64,000 nt of DNA, from positions 92,001 through 156,000 of the forward strand of contig JABMCL010002785.1 in the NCBI GenBank assembly GCA_018857735.1. The letters run 5' to 3'. Below are positions 34,420 through 47,504 of the stretch, one piece after another. Position 1 is the stretch's first letter. Every line of letters starts with the position of its first letter. The notes beneath the pieces were generated by a model. The model saw nothing but the letters and a program-made list of their open reading frames with translations. It did no database searches and was not told where the DNA came from. This DNA is from Alviniconcha marisindica. Its lineage: Eukaryota > Mollusca > Gastropoda > Provannidae. Both the position numbers and the translations under genes were made by a program.

Positions 34420-34815
34420 CCTAGCTTGGGAGCCCCCCCCCCCCCGATAACTAGCTTGGAAACCCCCCTCCAGCATAACTAGCTTGGAGACCCCCCCCCC
34501 AGCATAACTAGCTTGGGACCCCCCCCCCCCCGCAAAACTAGCTTGGGAGACCCCCCCCCCCAGCATAACTAGCTTGGGACCCCCCCCCCCCCCCGCAAAA
34601 CTAGCTTGGGAGACCCCCCCCGCCATAACACTTGGGACCCCCCCCCCCCCCCCCGCAAAACTAGCTTGGGAGCTCCCCTCCCCAGCTAACTACTTGGGAC
34701 CCCCCCCCCCCCCCCAGCATAACAGCTTGGAGACCCCCCCCCCCAGCATAATAGCTTGGGAGCCCCCCCCCCCCCCCCCCAGCATAACTAGCTTGGGAGA
34801 CCCCCCCCCCCCTCC
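34420..34815. repeat. Poly-C / CATAACTAGCTTGGG repeat
   Basis: About 13 units of AGCATAACTAGCTTGGGA separated by C tracts of 7-18 bases. Tract lengths are probably not reliable in the assembly. Confidence 0.92.
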
Positions 34816-34819
34816 TCAT

Positions 34820-34998
34820 AGTTCAGGAGCTGTGTGAGAGTCGAGGTGGCCGTCCTGGGCTGTCCGTCCTAACGAGCCTTCTGGTTTCCGTGGACGTAAA
34901 GAATTATTGAACCCTGCTTCGGCACTGGTCACAACTTGTCCCTAATATGTCAACTGACATCTGAGGACATTAAGCAACACTTCATCATCATCATCACC
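34820..34998 (+). mobile_element. SINE-like element B, copy 1
   Basis: GGTTTCCGTGGACGTAAAGA, CACTGGTCACAACTTGTCCC and ATATGTCAACTGACATCTGA; matches 46795-46985 in inverse orientation. Shares its GTGGACGTAAAG core with SINE A 3' ends. Confidence 0.65.
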
Positions 34999-35009
34999 CC
35001 CCTCCAGCA

Positions 35010-35430
35010 TAGTGGAGTGGAAAGTGGCGGGTGGAGCGAGTGGAAAGTGGCGGGTGGAGCGAGTGGAAAGAGGCGGGTGGAGCGAGTGGAAAGTGGCGGG
35101 TGGAGCGAGTGGAAAGAGGCGGGTGGAGCGAGTGGAAAGTGGCGGGTGGAGCGAGTGGAAAGTGGCGGGTGGAGCGAGTGGAAAGAGGCGGGTGGAGCGA
35201 GTGGAAAGTGGCGGGTGGAGCGAGTGGAAAGTGGGGGGTGGAGCGAGTGGAAAGAGGCGGGTGGAGCGAGTGGAAAGTGGCGGGTGGAGCGAGTGGAAAG
35301 TGGGGGGTGGAGCGAGTGGAAAGAGGCGGGTGGAGCGAGTGGAAAGAGGCGGGTGGAGCGAGTGGAAAGTGGCGGGTGGAGCGAGTGGAAAGAGGCGGGT
35401 GGAGCGAGTGGAAAGAGGCGGGTGGAGAGG
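35010..35430. repeat. 24-bp G-rich minisatellite, about 17 units
   Basis: Unit GTGGAAAGTGGCGGGTGGAG plus CGAG, with AAAGAGG variants. The 24-bp period keeps all three plus frames and two minus frames open, giving long false proteins. Confidence 0.95.
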
Positions 35431-35847
35431 CCTGACTGATTCCCAGCAGGAAGTGTGTGTGTCGTGCCGATCGATAGCACCTGGCCGTCACGGTGCGGGA
35501 CTGGCAGCAGGCACCGACTGAGACGGGTTGTACTCCTGCGAACCACCGATGGAACGGATAAGGGAGACAACTTCCCGCCCTGCAAATCTTTGCCAGTCAC
35601 TCGCAGCGAGAGAGGGAGGGAGAGAGGCAGGCCTGCGCACGCGCATACACACGCACACCCCCACGAGTAAGAGAACTTGAAACAGTAACATTAAATAAAT
35701 ACGTTTGCATGCCGCCTGGATGTGAGCACAATCGCGGGGTAACACGTCACTAGGACACAACTTGGTTTCACCACAAATCAGTTTTAGTCAGTCCGTCAGT
35801 CAGACAGAGATGGGGAGAGAGGCGCGCCCAAGTACGTGCGCCCGAGC

Positions 35848-36451
<604 letters not shown>

Positions 36452-36454
36452 TAA

Positions 36455-37620
36455 CAAGGCTAAAATCACCAAAACAAATGTTGGTCAGCATGAGTGTGAA
36501 CACAATGACGACGGTTCGGTCACTCTGACAATGGACTACTGTAGCATTTATGCTCCGAGTCCCACCAATTAAGGAGCGCCGGATCAAAAAAACCATTAAT
36601 CAATTATTATTTTTAACGGTATAATATAGTGAAATTAAAATTGTTTTAAAAATGAGGGGTTGGGTTGGGTTGGGGGAGTATTCGGGCCCAGAAAACGGAG
36701 ATCTGCGTTACGCGCACTCTCATCTTGAATACTGACACACAGCAGCTTTCAATCCGAAACCAAATGGCACATTTTTCTTCAAGTCTAGAAACCGCACGGC
36801 ACCGTAACAATCTTAACACTCGTAATCATCTTGGACAACCTGAAACAAAAAGACGCTTGTGTAAAAAGACGCTTTGCAACTTCGTCACCCACGAAAACAC
36901 ATGAAGGTCGATTCCTGCACTTAAAATGAATGATCGATTCCGCTCAAGAGAACCGATCGATATCGTAGGCGGAACATCAAGGTATCGGGAACATTGTAGC
37001 CTACACTTGCATCGTCCTCGCCGAAGGCATAAACAATGTAATGACATAACAAATTCCCAAGCCAGCAGCCGAACAAGACCATACCGCCAGGCAAGCAGTC
37101 AAAACCCGATCACCGCCAGGCCCGCCTCGCTCCCTGGCTTGCTCAAGCCGGGTGACCGTCACTGATCTACAACAGCAGACGGGAGAGAAGAAAAGCCGAA
37201 CAAGCTCAGCAAAATGTTCGTCCATTTGCAACGCCTCGCTTTTGGAACTCTAACTTGTTATCGCAGCTCTCAGAGCCTCGTTAGTGGCGCTGACAAAACG
37301 CTTTATTGATTGACGGCAAAGCGGTCTGAAAAACGGTCGCCAGTCCTAGAACCACCGATCAATCAAGTGTTCAAAATAGCCCCCGAAAACCTGTCACTCA
37401 TTCAAGCGTAACGAGAAGACTGCGCTCTGAACGAATCGGAACATGCACAATGCATGCTGTAGGAGCCAAGCGATCTCTATAAACATGTCACACACCCTGC
37501 CTAGAAACTGCAAAGTAAACATAAACGGCAAAACGAAGATCATGCCATATCACACCTCATCAAATGTGTGGGATATCACCAATGGACATTGCACTGACTT
37601 CCAATCGATGCGAGAATCAA
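36455..37620. other. No gene seen
   Basis: Unique-looking sequence. A minus frame at 37231-37001 beginning MDEHFAELVRLFF lacks splice or family support. The right part may belong to the LINE remnant that follows. Confidence 0.5.
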
Positions 37621-37627
37621 ATACAAA

Positions 37628-37905
37628 ATGTCCTCTCTTTGTTTCGGTACTGTCACTTCTACTGGCCCTGTCTACCTTTCTAATCTAATCTACATGCAGT
37701 CTAGGCAACTTCGATCTTCCGCAGAAAGCCGTACTGTCAGCACTACTTCGTACAGTGAACGCGGCTTCTCTTACAAGTTACATTGGTCCAGCACTCTGGA
37801 ACACACTTCAAACGACATCAATTTTTTCTGTCAGGTTCTTCCCTTTTTTTTCTTTTTTAAAGCGCTCAAAACTCGCCTTTTTCTAAACATGGCACTGATT
37901 GGCTG
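37628..37905 (+). pseudogene. Non-LTR reverse transcriptase C-terminal remnant
   Basis: Frame reads GPVYLSNLIYMQSRQLRSSA then TVSTTSYSERGFSYK, WSSTLEH and FKALKTRLF. This order (YLSDL, R-LRSS, G-RSFS, W--LP, SFK-LKT-LF) is the usual end of Jockey/CR1-type LINE ORF2 proteins. It starts without the catalytic core and is interrupted by a T tract, so it is a 5'-truncated, decayed copy. The 3' tail near 38690-38770 (GATGAACAAAGTCTTACTGA, then ACTGAACTGAA) probably belongs with it. It is unrelated to the kinesin gene. Confidence 0.6.
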
Positions 37906-38321
37906 TGGCGGTGTGCGCGCACATGTTTGTGTGGGTGCGCGCGTGCGAGAGAGAGGGATACTGAGGGCAACGTAATGCAAATTAGCCTGTGTATGTACCA
38001 GAGGATGTACTAGTTACTAATGGAGTTTATGCAGCTTGTATTTATTTGCATACCAAGTGAGAGTTGCCGTACGCGACTCAGGTCTGTTGTGTTTGTGTGG
38101 CGTCTTTCGAGCGCTAATTAACTCCTTTGTGGATTTTGCACAGGCGTTCTGGGCCTCGTTCTGTTTCAGAATGTGAGACCCAGTCCTCAGCCCTATGCAA
38201 AATCACCTTCCGCCTCTACCATACAAACATTACCCTTAAAAGCACCCCCTCGTGCACTCACCCACACCACAAACACACACACAAGCTCTCAAAAGCACCC
38301 CCTCCTTCCACACACACAAAA

Positions 38322-38331
38322 CACCACCACC

Positions 38332-38429
<98 letters not shown>

Positions 38430-38430
38430 A
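38322..38430. repeat. ACC then AAC trinucleotide microsatellite
   Basis: (CCA)n of about 25 bp runs into (CAA)n of about 83 bp; poly-Gln, poly-Asn and poly-Thr frames here are artefacts. Confidence 0.95.
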
Positions 38431-38888
38431 ACAAGTAGAGCAAGTGCTCAGTCGACCCGAAACCACAAGGGGAAACTACGTCATTGTGATTATGATCCAA
38501 ATTTCTGTGGCCGCCGTGCCCTTGAAATGTGGTGAAGGTTACTGTAACCGTTGTGACAGCTGGTAACGTGAGTAACTTGATGTTTTACGCCCAGTCAACT
38601 AGTGCGGTTATATCAGGGCGATCTAAGGTCAGCTCGATGGCGACTGAGACCTTGAAATCAGGCCACAGTGGTGAAAATAATGAGGTGATAGACTGTAAAC
38701 CCCAACTTAGGAGCCCGTCTAACGGAAGTGCCCCTTGTGGGATGAACAAAGTCTTACTGAACTGAACTGAAAAACGGGTATCTCGGGGATTTGTGACTTC
38801 TAGGGGACATTACACCATGCAAAGTTTAAAAGCTGCCGGGGAAAAAAGAGAAAAAGAGAAGAAGAAAGCAGAGAAAAAGAGAAGAAGA

Positions 38889-39022
<134 letters not shown>

Positions 39023-39029
39023 GACTGAG

Positions 39030-39735
39030 ACAGAAAGAACAAAAGGAAGAGTTTCTGCCACAAACAGCAGGACAAACGCTTGATTGTTGCCAAAAGTAAC
39101 ACAGTTTTCATACCCGTAAAACGGCATTGACAAAAAAAACAAGTCAACACACTGCAAACAACCAGCGATGGGCTCTTACTGTAACCTGCGCTGTGTAGCA
39201 GCGGTCTACGTAATTATGAACAACTTTAAAGCAGCTAGCTGAACCGGAGGAAGGGAAGAAAAGCCTGCTGACTGAAAACCAGTTTCAGTTCACCGAAAAT
39301 AAATAAAGAGCCTCTCCACTAGCCGCCCCCTCCAAAAATAGAAGAAAGCAACAACAACAAAAGAGCTGTATTACATTCAAGTAAAGAACAGGCGACACGT
39401 TCAACTGCGCAAAGCCACACGGGTAGGCCACTTGAGGCAGGCCATTCTGAAAGCCAATTTCAATTTTGAAAAGGCGGTCTATGGTGAAGACTTGGTGTGA
39501 AACGCCTATGCCAAGACGCTATGCTTCAAACTCAAGCGAACGGAAGTCACACGTATACGCTGAAACGGTTCTGGTAATACACAAACAAATAGTTTTATTT
39601 GAATTTTTATGTTTACCGCTCTGTCAACCCAGCAGGAAGCAGACTAAACGACCTCTGAAAACAGGGCGTGTGAGGACAGTCACGGCTACCATTAGCGCAC
39701 CAGTATTTGTCCCTTGCCAACTATAACTGAAAGTG
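39030..39735. other. No gene seen
   Basis: Unique-looking sequence without frames that carry a motif or splice pattern. Confidence 0.5.
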
Positions 39736-39744
39736 AAAAGGACG

Positions 39745-40222
39745 CGCTACACTTAGGTCTCGGAGGTCCCACAGGACGTGCTACACTTAGGTCACGGGGG
39801 TCCCACAGGACGTGCTACACTTAGGTCTCGGAGGTCCCACAGGACGCGCTACACTTAGGTCACTGGGGTCCCACAGGACGTGCTACACTTAGGTCACTGG
39901 GGTCCCGCAGGACGTGCTACACTTAGGTCACGGGGGTCCCACAGGACGAACTACACTTAGGTCTCGGGGGTCCCACAGGACGTGCTACATTTAGGTCACA
40001 GGGGTCCCACAGGACGTGCTACACTTAGGTCACGGCGGTCCCACAGGACGTGCTACACTTAGGTCACGGGGGTCCCACAGGACGTGCTACACTTAGGTCT
40101 CGGAGGTCCCACAGGACGTGCTACACTTAGGTCTCGGAGGTCCCACAGGACGTGCTACACTTAGGTCACGGGGGTCCCACAGGACGTGCTACACTTAGGT
40201 CACGGGGGTCCCACAGGACACA
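39745..40222. repeat. 34-bp minisatellite, 14 units
   Basis: Unit GACGTGCTACACTTAGGTCA with CGGGGGTCCCACAG. Very uniform. Confidence 0.95.
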
Positions 40223-40434
40223 CTAAAAACTGGCAGGCTTAACGCTTAAAAAAAAAAAAAAAAAGGCTGGACCTGCCGCTCCGGGCTGACTGAAAATAGG
40301 GGCCGATCATGAAGTTGGTCACCCTTCGTTTGAGATCCTTGGCATTCATTCCGCAGCATGGTTGTACGACGCTGAACCCTGCAATTTGTGTGCCATTTCT
40401 CCTGTCTCAAAACCAAGGGATGGCGGGGGGCGGG

Positions 40435-40436
<2 letters not shown>

Positions 40437-40499
<63 letters not shown>

Positions 40500-40520
40500 A
40501 GAAGAAGAAGAAGAAGAAGA
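40437..40520. repeat. GA then GAA microsatellite
   Basis: (GA)n about 60 bp, then (GAA)n about 22 bp. Confidence 0.95.
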
Positions 40521-40524
40521 GCAA

Positions 40525-41680
40525 AATAAATATCAATCAAGTTCATCAACGTGAAGCGCCTTACTGATGACTCAGGTAGTCAAATCGACCCAAACGGCCG
40601 GGAGGTCAAGAAGCCCAGACCCTGTTGTCCTGCCCTACTGAAAGCTCACCCTGCCACAGTTAAGTATTCTCCAGCCGAAAGAAGGGGAAAAGATAGGCCA
40701 AAGCCAGCCCTCTCTGACAGCACGTTCAACTTTCCAGCGTGGTTCAGACTTCCACCGCCGCCACTGCTCAGGGAAAGGCTTGCACGAGATAGGGAAAGAC
40801 GAACGGGACAGCAAGCCCTGCACAGTGACACTTTTTTTAATTTTTTTATGACGTTTTTCAAACAAGGGAGAAGCCGCTGGGAAGCCCGTTTAAAGCCATG
40901 ATGAATGACGTTGACCCCGCACGATTCAAACGTCGCGCGTTTGACAGAACAGTCACCTAAGGAGTACGCAAACACTCCTGTCCACAGCCACGCTATGGGA
41001 GGCACACGGCACACGCACGCACGCACACACATACACAACATGACCGGAAAAACATGCACGCACGCACATACGCACGCACGCACACACAAACATGACCGGA
41101 ATAAAACATCCCCACAATGAGTAAGAGTCACATGAAAAGAAACCAGCAACACCGGAATTACTTACACGAAATTTCAAAGAAACGAGCATGAGAACATTCC
41201 ACCATCCCCGTCCCAAGACAAATCTCAAATAAAAACAAGACTAAGCCCCTAAACCACGAAACGATATTCTACCTTCATTGTCAACCCCTGTTTGTTTTGT
41301 TTGCCTAGTTTCGATTATGGTTCCCGTCTTCTACTTCTCCACTGCACAGACGACCAACACTGAGCCATCGGCCATTGCACCAGTGCTTAAAACCCGGTGC
41401 TGGAAACCCAAGTTAATGTGTATCCCTCTTGTATGGTTTCCACGTCAACAACCCAGCAAAGCTGACTGACGCTGTGCTTTCAACCATGGACCTATATATA
41501 CAGGTCCATGCTTTCAACCATTCCAACACAGCGTCTGCGAGTCCATGTTATTGTTAAACATTTCCAGCTGTTGTTGTCACATACTTTTTCTTTTCTTTTT
41601 TAACCAGTGGACGGCCACAGTTTGTTGCCCACGTCTGGAAGCACGGCCAATGAAGCTAACACAGTTTCAGTTCCAAGTCT
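40525..41680. other. No gene seen
   Basis: Unique-looking sequence with an ACGC/CACA microsatellite at 41010-41085 and a small palindrome at 41492-41510 (GACCTATATATACAGGTC). Confidence 0.5.
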
Positions 41681-42670
41681 GTTCTCAGTGTGTTTCATAA
41701 CTGGGAACTGGGCGTGGAGCCGCCTGAAAGAGAGTTCTGTCTGGGGACACAAATACACGGGAACAGTTTAACGGGAATGGGTTTTTCGTCTTTCTTTCTC
41801 TTAGTTTTTCTGTCTTCTAATCTGTCACTCTTTCATCCTACAATACGCTGTGTGTGTTTGTGTGCGCGTGCGTTTGTATGCCCGTGCGTGTTTTTTTTTT
41901 GTGTGAGTGCGAGTGTGTCTGTGACAGCGCGTGCGTGCGAGCGTACATGCGTGTGTGTGTTCATTGTATGTGCGCGCGCGCTACGATCTAAGTATCTAAA
42001 AAATGACAACTTACTAAAATTTGTATCAGTTAAAGAAATAACACTTTTTAACCCTTCCCCCCCCCCCCCCCCACACCAAACAAACGAACCAAAAAAGCGC
42101 TGTGTTGCATACTATTCCGGGGCTGAAGAGAAGGACCCACACAGCCTCAGCCGTGAAGGAGACGCCGCGTCTCTACGTGTTGGTTACACGAACAGAGCAA
42201 GGACAATCTGTGTACGGCAAACCGTCCCAAAGAAGGCCCAGTGATACGATACTCCCCCGTGACTGCAACCGCTGTAGGCACGAACAGCCCCTGTCGGCGG
42301 TTACTCCACTGGCTGCCACCCTGTCTAGCGGCCTAGGTCGCGGGTCAAAAACCTAGACGAGGATGTCAAGTGCGCGCAAGGATGACTAGAACTGGAAGGA
42401 AGGAAGGATGGAGGGAAGGAAGGGAGAACGAAGAAACAAAACGATTAATAAGAGGCAGAAGAATGAGCAAAGAAAGAACTCCAAAATGAGAAAATGGAGG
42501 AGAGAAAAGCGGGTAAAAAGCCAACCAGGTTGGGGAGAGGAGAGGATGGGTGGAAAAGAAGGGAGAAGAAGACGGAAAAACTGTAAACAAGCAATTGGCA
42601 GTGAGTGGAGATTGGCTAGGAGAACAAAAAATCAACCCCAAAACAAACAACAACAAAGCACACACACAAA
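41681..42670. other. No gene seen
   Basis: Holds alternating GTGCGCG tracts (41850-41985), a C tract near 42057-42072 and a purine-rich stretch 42380-42600. No supported exon. Confidence 0.5.
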
Positions 42671-42672
42671 TA

Positions 42673-42805
42673 TCACTGGCAGGAGCTGCCACAAGTATCA
42701 TTTTTGTCGCGACAAAAGTTTTGTCGTGACAAGCATACTTTTGTCATGACAAAAGACGTGTTTTGTCGCGACAAAAATAATATGTGTGTCAGCTCCCGCC
42801 AATGA
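42673..42805. mobile_element. Palindromic MITE with TTGTCGCGACAA motifs, copy 2
   Basis: 133 bp, TA-flanked, ends TCACTGGCAGGAGCTGCC and GCAGCTCCCGCC-type inverse (AGCTCCCGCCAATGA). Internally deleted relative to the 351-bp copy at 17594. Confidence 0.75.
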
Positions 42806-43367
42806 TACACACACTTACACAGCTGACAAACAACAGGAAGAAAGAAAACAATGTGTGTACCAAGCAATCAGACTAGTTAAATGTCCTCTCATTGTAGTCC
42901 AGAGAGTTGCCATGCATGGCTTCAATGTGCACAGAAAGAAGGAAACGAAGACCGAGTCTTAGCTCCTCTCCAACGACCAATGAAGCGAAGAAGGAAAAAT
43001 CCATCGACAGTTTCCTGGAGGCTGTGAATAATTGACACAGACTGCGAGCTTGACTGTCCATCCATGCCATGACTAGAGGAAATCTATGCTGAACGCCCAC
43101 ACGGGACGTTAACTCGAAATAGAACGCTTTCATTTTGACGTCAGGAGTCAGTTGGATAATTAACATCGCGAAGAAGGTACACGAGTACTTTAAATTATCT
43201 TTAAATTCTCAAGGTTAAATAATAATAATAATTTCTGCAGCGTTAATCCTACGCCGGTCCAAGCGCCATTTAAAGAACATGAAAGGGGACGGGGTAAAAT
43301 ACACAACAGTCAAACAATACTTCTGCATAAACATACATCGACGAATAGACACATTTTGTCATGTCCT

Positions 43368-43455
43368 CTCTCTCTCTCTCTCTCTCGCGCACACACACAC
43401 ACTCTCTCTCTTTCTTAAACACACACACACCACACACACACACACACACACACGC
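43368..43455. repeat. CT/CA compound microsatellite
   Basis: TCTC blocks, CGCGCACACA, then (CA)n. Confidence 0.9.
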
Positions 43456-43479
43456 ACCCACGGACAGAGTAAATGAACC

Positions 43480-43745
43480 AGGAATGAATTAGTCGATTCC
43501 TGAAGGTTGACGAGATAGCTTCTGAGAGCGGACTTGAAAACATCAATAGATTTTCGTTTCAGAAGGACCTTTTTAAGAGGAAGCACGATCACCTTTCGCC
43601 TTGCGCTTAACAGCGGCAGTCTGAGGAGGCGGGTGTTGGCACTGGAACGAACAGGCGGAGATTGAAGAAGAGCACAGCTGTAGAAAGCCAGAGAGACAAG
43701 CGGGGGCTGGGCGAGGTTGACAGCGTAAAAACCGCTCTTATGCAC
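43480..43745 (-). pseudogene. Possible LINE ORF2 C-terminal remnant
   Basis: Minus frame contains PPVRSSANTRLLRLP and SIDVFKSALRSYLVNLQ, which look like the R-LRSS and SFKS-LK-YL blocks at the end of non-LTR reverse transcriptases. The block between is atypical and a second frame overlaps. Weak call. Confidence 0.35.
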
Positions 43746-43924
43746 TGATGTGTGCAGTTTTGTAGGACATTCGAGGTTTGAGGGGCAGGCAATGCAGATG
43801 TATCAGCGTGGGTGTGACGTGTACATCTGGTGGTGCTCGGACGGCGAGCCGGACACGACGATTTGGGACTCAAGTCCAGACCGAGGGTTTTATTTATTTA
43901 CGGGTGATGCACTGCAGCAGTGCA

Positions 43925-44130
43925 TGTATATATAATAATAACTCTTATACAGCGCTATACCCCATCAACATTTACTAGCTCGAGGCGCTGTATATCCCCC
44001 CCCCCCCCCCCCAGGCTGTACGTTATTAAAGCAGTACAAAAACACTGTGCTACAAATTTCTAAGAGCAAATACATGTATAAATAAACAAAGCACACCTGC
44101 AACAAATAGTCTAAAACAAATTCCAATATA
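43925..44130. mobile_element. Possible retroposon tail (GCGCTATA motif)
   Basis: ACAGCGCTATACCCCATCAA and CTCGAGGCGCTGTATATCCC, then a C tract (43997-44013). Similar GCGCTAT tails occur at 9.9 and 14.4 kb. Confidence 0.35.
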
Positions 44131-44349
44131 AAAATGAGGAGGCTTATTCCTTGAATGACTTGAGTCCAGCGTTGGCGTGGGTGGGTGTTCGCGCGCGCGC
44201 GTGTGTGTGTGTGTGGTGTGCACATACGTACATGTATATAAGCGTTCTCTTTACAGTGTGCCTTCTGCTTACGTATCTCGAAGGCTTCACATTCAAAATC
44301 CACGACCTAAACTGCCACCAACACCACTTCTCTCTTTCACAGACAGACA

Positions 44350-44450
44350 GACACACACACACACACTGACGAGTAAACACATACACGCACATTGTGACGA
44401 ACACACACATACACAGAGTGACAAGTAGACACACACACACACTGACGAGT

Positions 44451-44504
<54 letters not shown>

Positions 44505-44506
44505 TG
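44350..44506. repeat. CA microsatellite, interrupted
   Basis: (CA)n blocks separated by CTGACGAGTAAACA; about 100 bp inside the intron after the possible first exon at 44602. Confidence 0.9.
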
Positions 44507-44601
44507 AAAAACACATACACCCTTTGGGAACACGGACACAAATCCGTTAAACGGATAAGGCAGGGCGATACACACAGGTACATGCTTTCCCTCTATCTCA
44601 C

Positions 44602-44701
44602 CGGGAGCGTTGACGACGAACACCCGCTTTCCCGTGTCCCGGTTGGAGCCGCAGTTGGAGCAGACGTAGCCCCAGCGGTAACGGTGGCTGGACCACACCA
44701 T
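44602..44701 (-). CDS. Possible first coding exon with a cysteine pair
   Basis: ATG at 44701 opens [20 protein letters not shown] and [13 protein letters not shown] plus one base, then the good donor GTGAGA. Thirty-three codons in a GC- and CpG-rich patch (44560-45070), as expected for a 5' exon. The CSNC pair suggests half of a zinc ribbon, but no partner exon was found. It could belong to a separate gene or be a distant 5' exon of the kinesin; the phase (1 out) does not join directly to the microexon at 31005. An upstream in-frame GTG extends the frame but is not a likely start. Unrecognised family. Confidence 0.4.
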
Positions 44702-45009
44702 CCTGCCTCTGTCCCACACACACTGAGCCGAGCGTCTAGCCCTTCACACGGCACAACCACCACGACAACCTCGCAACCATCGTCGCCGCCGCTGCAGCGA
44801 CCACTTCCAAACTGGACCCGATCCGTACAGTATCCGTCCGGCTGTCACCCGCCGCTCTTCTCGAGTCTTGCCTGTTGTGCTGGTGCTCGCGCGACTGTTG
44901 AACTGAAAGAGCGTTTTGAAAAACTCCCTTGCTGGCTGCCCACGCGCCACCGACGTACAGGTAGCGAAAGCTCAACCCACCTTTGGGCGGCTGTCGTCCC
45001 GCACCAGCC

Positions 45010-45900
45010 TTGGCTCGAAAAACAGGTTTCGGGGCGGGCCATTTCGGCCCTTCGAGGGGTGGCAGGTTTCTGATTTGTTCTTTCTTTCTTCGTCACAGCC
45101 CGCTACGCTTGAGAGGCTCACCAGGTTGCACGTTATGATCATACTGCACCGGGTTTGCCGCCTCTCCGCTCTCCAAGCTTTCACGCTTCGGTGATTTGGT
45201 TTAATAATGAACATGCCGTCCGCTGAATCACTGTCAGGGCTGGCGCGCAACTGGACACGCATTTGTAGCCGATACAGGCACACGCACACACACACACACA
45301 CCACGGGCGCACGCTGCAGGTGTGTTTGCGTAAGCCCGCGTGTGTGTGCGTGTGTGAGCGCATGCAGGCAGCTGCCATTCCAGAGGACGTGAGCCGTGAT
45401 TCAGTAGGATGGGCGGCAAGTGGAGATGTCTATCGACGTAAGTGCCGCGGAGTCGGCCCGCGTGAGATCAAAACATGCTGTTCAAAACTGATCACTTACT
45501 GCAGTCCAGCGTAATTGTGTGCTATGCTGGTTTAATTTTTTAATTTTTTAATATATATAATAGAAGAAGAGGTAGAAGAAGAAGAAGAAGAAAAGAAGAA
45601 AAACAATTAGTATCCAGTGCTTCGAGGCGTTCTTTCAGAACACTGGGGTATCGGAAGGCGTACGTCCAACGCGAGTGAAGTAACTTGGATCTTCCCTGAC
45701 GACTGACCCAGATCAGACGCTACTGCCGTTGTCACTGATGGCATCTTAGGGTCTCCAGCCAGAACGTGGGGGCTAGAGCGAAATGCTCGTGTTCAGAGTT
45801 CCATGCCAGGATTACTTTCGGCTGTAGTCGTTGACATGACACGGCAAGCTCCGTTACTGCAATCCCCGAAGTCGGAGTGCAGCTGTCGGAGTGGCGGGTA
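45010..45900. other. No gene seen
   Basis: GC-rich, then a CA/GT tract (45280-45365) and an AT/GAA-rich stretch (45530-45605). No supported exon. Confidence 0.5.
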
Positions 45901-45909
45901 ACACTGCAC

Positions 45910-46345
45910 TTGTAGGTATGACAGCATGTACCAGTATGTACCTTATACAGGTATGACAGCAAGTACCGGTATGTACCTGTATTCAGGTATGACACTAAGT
46001 ACCGGTATACAGGTATGACAGTGCGTACCTGTATATACCTGTATACAGGTATGACAGTGTGTACCGGTATGTACTTATATACAGGTATGACAGCATGTAC
46101 CGGTATGTACTTCTACACAGGTATGACAGCATGTACCGGCATGTGCCTGTATACAGGTATGACAGCATATACCGGTATGTACCTGTATACAGGTATATCA
46201 AGCATGTACCGGTGTGTATCTGTATACTGGTATAACAGCGTGTACCGGTGTGTATCTGTATACAGGTATGACAGCATGTACCGGTATCTACCTGTATCCA
46301 GGTATGACAGCATGTATTCCGGTATGTACCTGACAGCATGTACGT
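45910..46345. repeat. 36-bp palindromic satellite, about 12 units
   Basis: Unit TGTATACAGGTATGACAGCA with TGTACCGGTATGTACC. Contains CCTGTATACAGG and TACCGGTA palindromes. The same unit occurs inverted at 47565-47730. Confidence 0.95.
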
Positions 46346-46794
46346 GTGTGAGGAAACGGTTGCACACTTTACCGTCTCACCCAACACTGTGTGAACCTCG
46401 TGGTTTTAGGTGAGGAAGGCTAAGGAACAGTGACGGTTGCTGATCTCAGCACTTGAAGCGAGTGAATCGGCAGACTGCTGAGGCCGGAGAAAATGTTGCT
46501 CTTCACTGCAACACTTATGTTTTTACTTGGGACAGTGTACGAGTGGTGGTCTGATGTGTTAGTCAGGAAACGCAGAAGGCTGAGGCGGAGAGGAGGCACT
46601 TCACTCAACAGCTTAGTGACCTATTTTACTTGGGTAGGAGTCTACCCTTGCCCCCTGCCCTTGGGTTCAAGTCTCACGGTGTCGGGTTTGGACAGGGGAA
46701 CTGTCCTGAACGCAGAGACAAAATAACACCACTTAGCTCGCCTACCCCGTAACGGTCCTAAGCGCTTACACATCATTTTACACATATACATTTA

Positions 46795-46985
46795 GATCCC
46801 CCCCCCTTCAATGATGAAGTGATGCTTAATGTCCTCAGATGTCGGCTGACATATTAGGGACAAGTTGTGACCAATGCCGAAGCACGGTTCAATAATTCTT
46901 TACTTCCACGGAAACCAGAAGGCTCGTTAGGACGGCCAGCTCAGGACGGCCACCTCGACTCTCACACAGCTCCTGAACTAAGTGT
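46795..46985 (-). mobile_element. SINE-like element B, copy 2
   Basis: Inverse of 34820-34998: TCAGATGTCGGCTGACATAT, GGGACAAGTTGTGACCA and CTTCCACGGAAACCAGAAGG. Confidence 0.7.
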
Positions 46986-46989
46986 CCCC

Positions 46990-47500
46990 TTCAAGAAAAT
47001 GGGAAGAAAGAAATCCAAACGACAACGAACAACACTACCGCCGCTTTTCCAAGGCGTTCATTTGATGGCAAAGACGCTGTTGTCACAGCGAGGGTCAGGA
47101 CGGGAAAAAGAAGTAAGGAACTTCGGATGGGTGCATTCAGACGTGTCCAAAAACTCTGATTTCGGTGAAGGTCGCTGAGTAAAACACCTCATAAATTCGT
47201 GGGCTGTTAAAAGAAGAACTTGAGAAGAAGAAGAAGAAGAAGAAGAAAAAGAAAAAAAGAAGCCCGAAGTCAGAAGGTCGCTGATTTTTGTTGCTGTTAA
47301 AACACCGTGTAAAATTCGTAACCATAGCAAACGCCTTCTTCGGAGCCAAAAATGTTGACACCCACCTTGCGCTGCGCTCGTAAACCGAACATGGTCACAC
47401 TTCACACTGAATCCAGGAAGACTAAACCAAGAGAGACGTGTACGCCGCTTAGTCATAGCACAAACGTGGTGGGCTACAAATACTTAGAGAGAAAATGGGG
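46990..47500. other. No gene seen
   Basis: Unique-looking sequence with a GAA-rich stretch at 47219-47265. Short frames only, none with a motif or splice context. Confidence 0.5.
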
Positions 47501-47504
47501 ATGG

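Noticed and set aside
34936..35600. Several frames rich in GGWSEWK or PPASFHS repeats
   Set aside because: 24-bp repeat artefact; three plus frames and two minus frames are equally open.
38127..38566. Poly-Gln / poly-Asn / poly-Thr protein
   Set aside because: Reads a trinucleotide microsatellite in three frames; no flanking exon structure.
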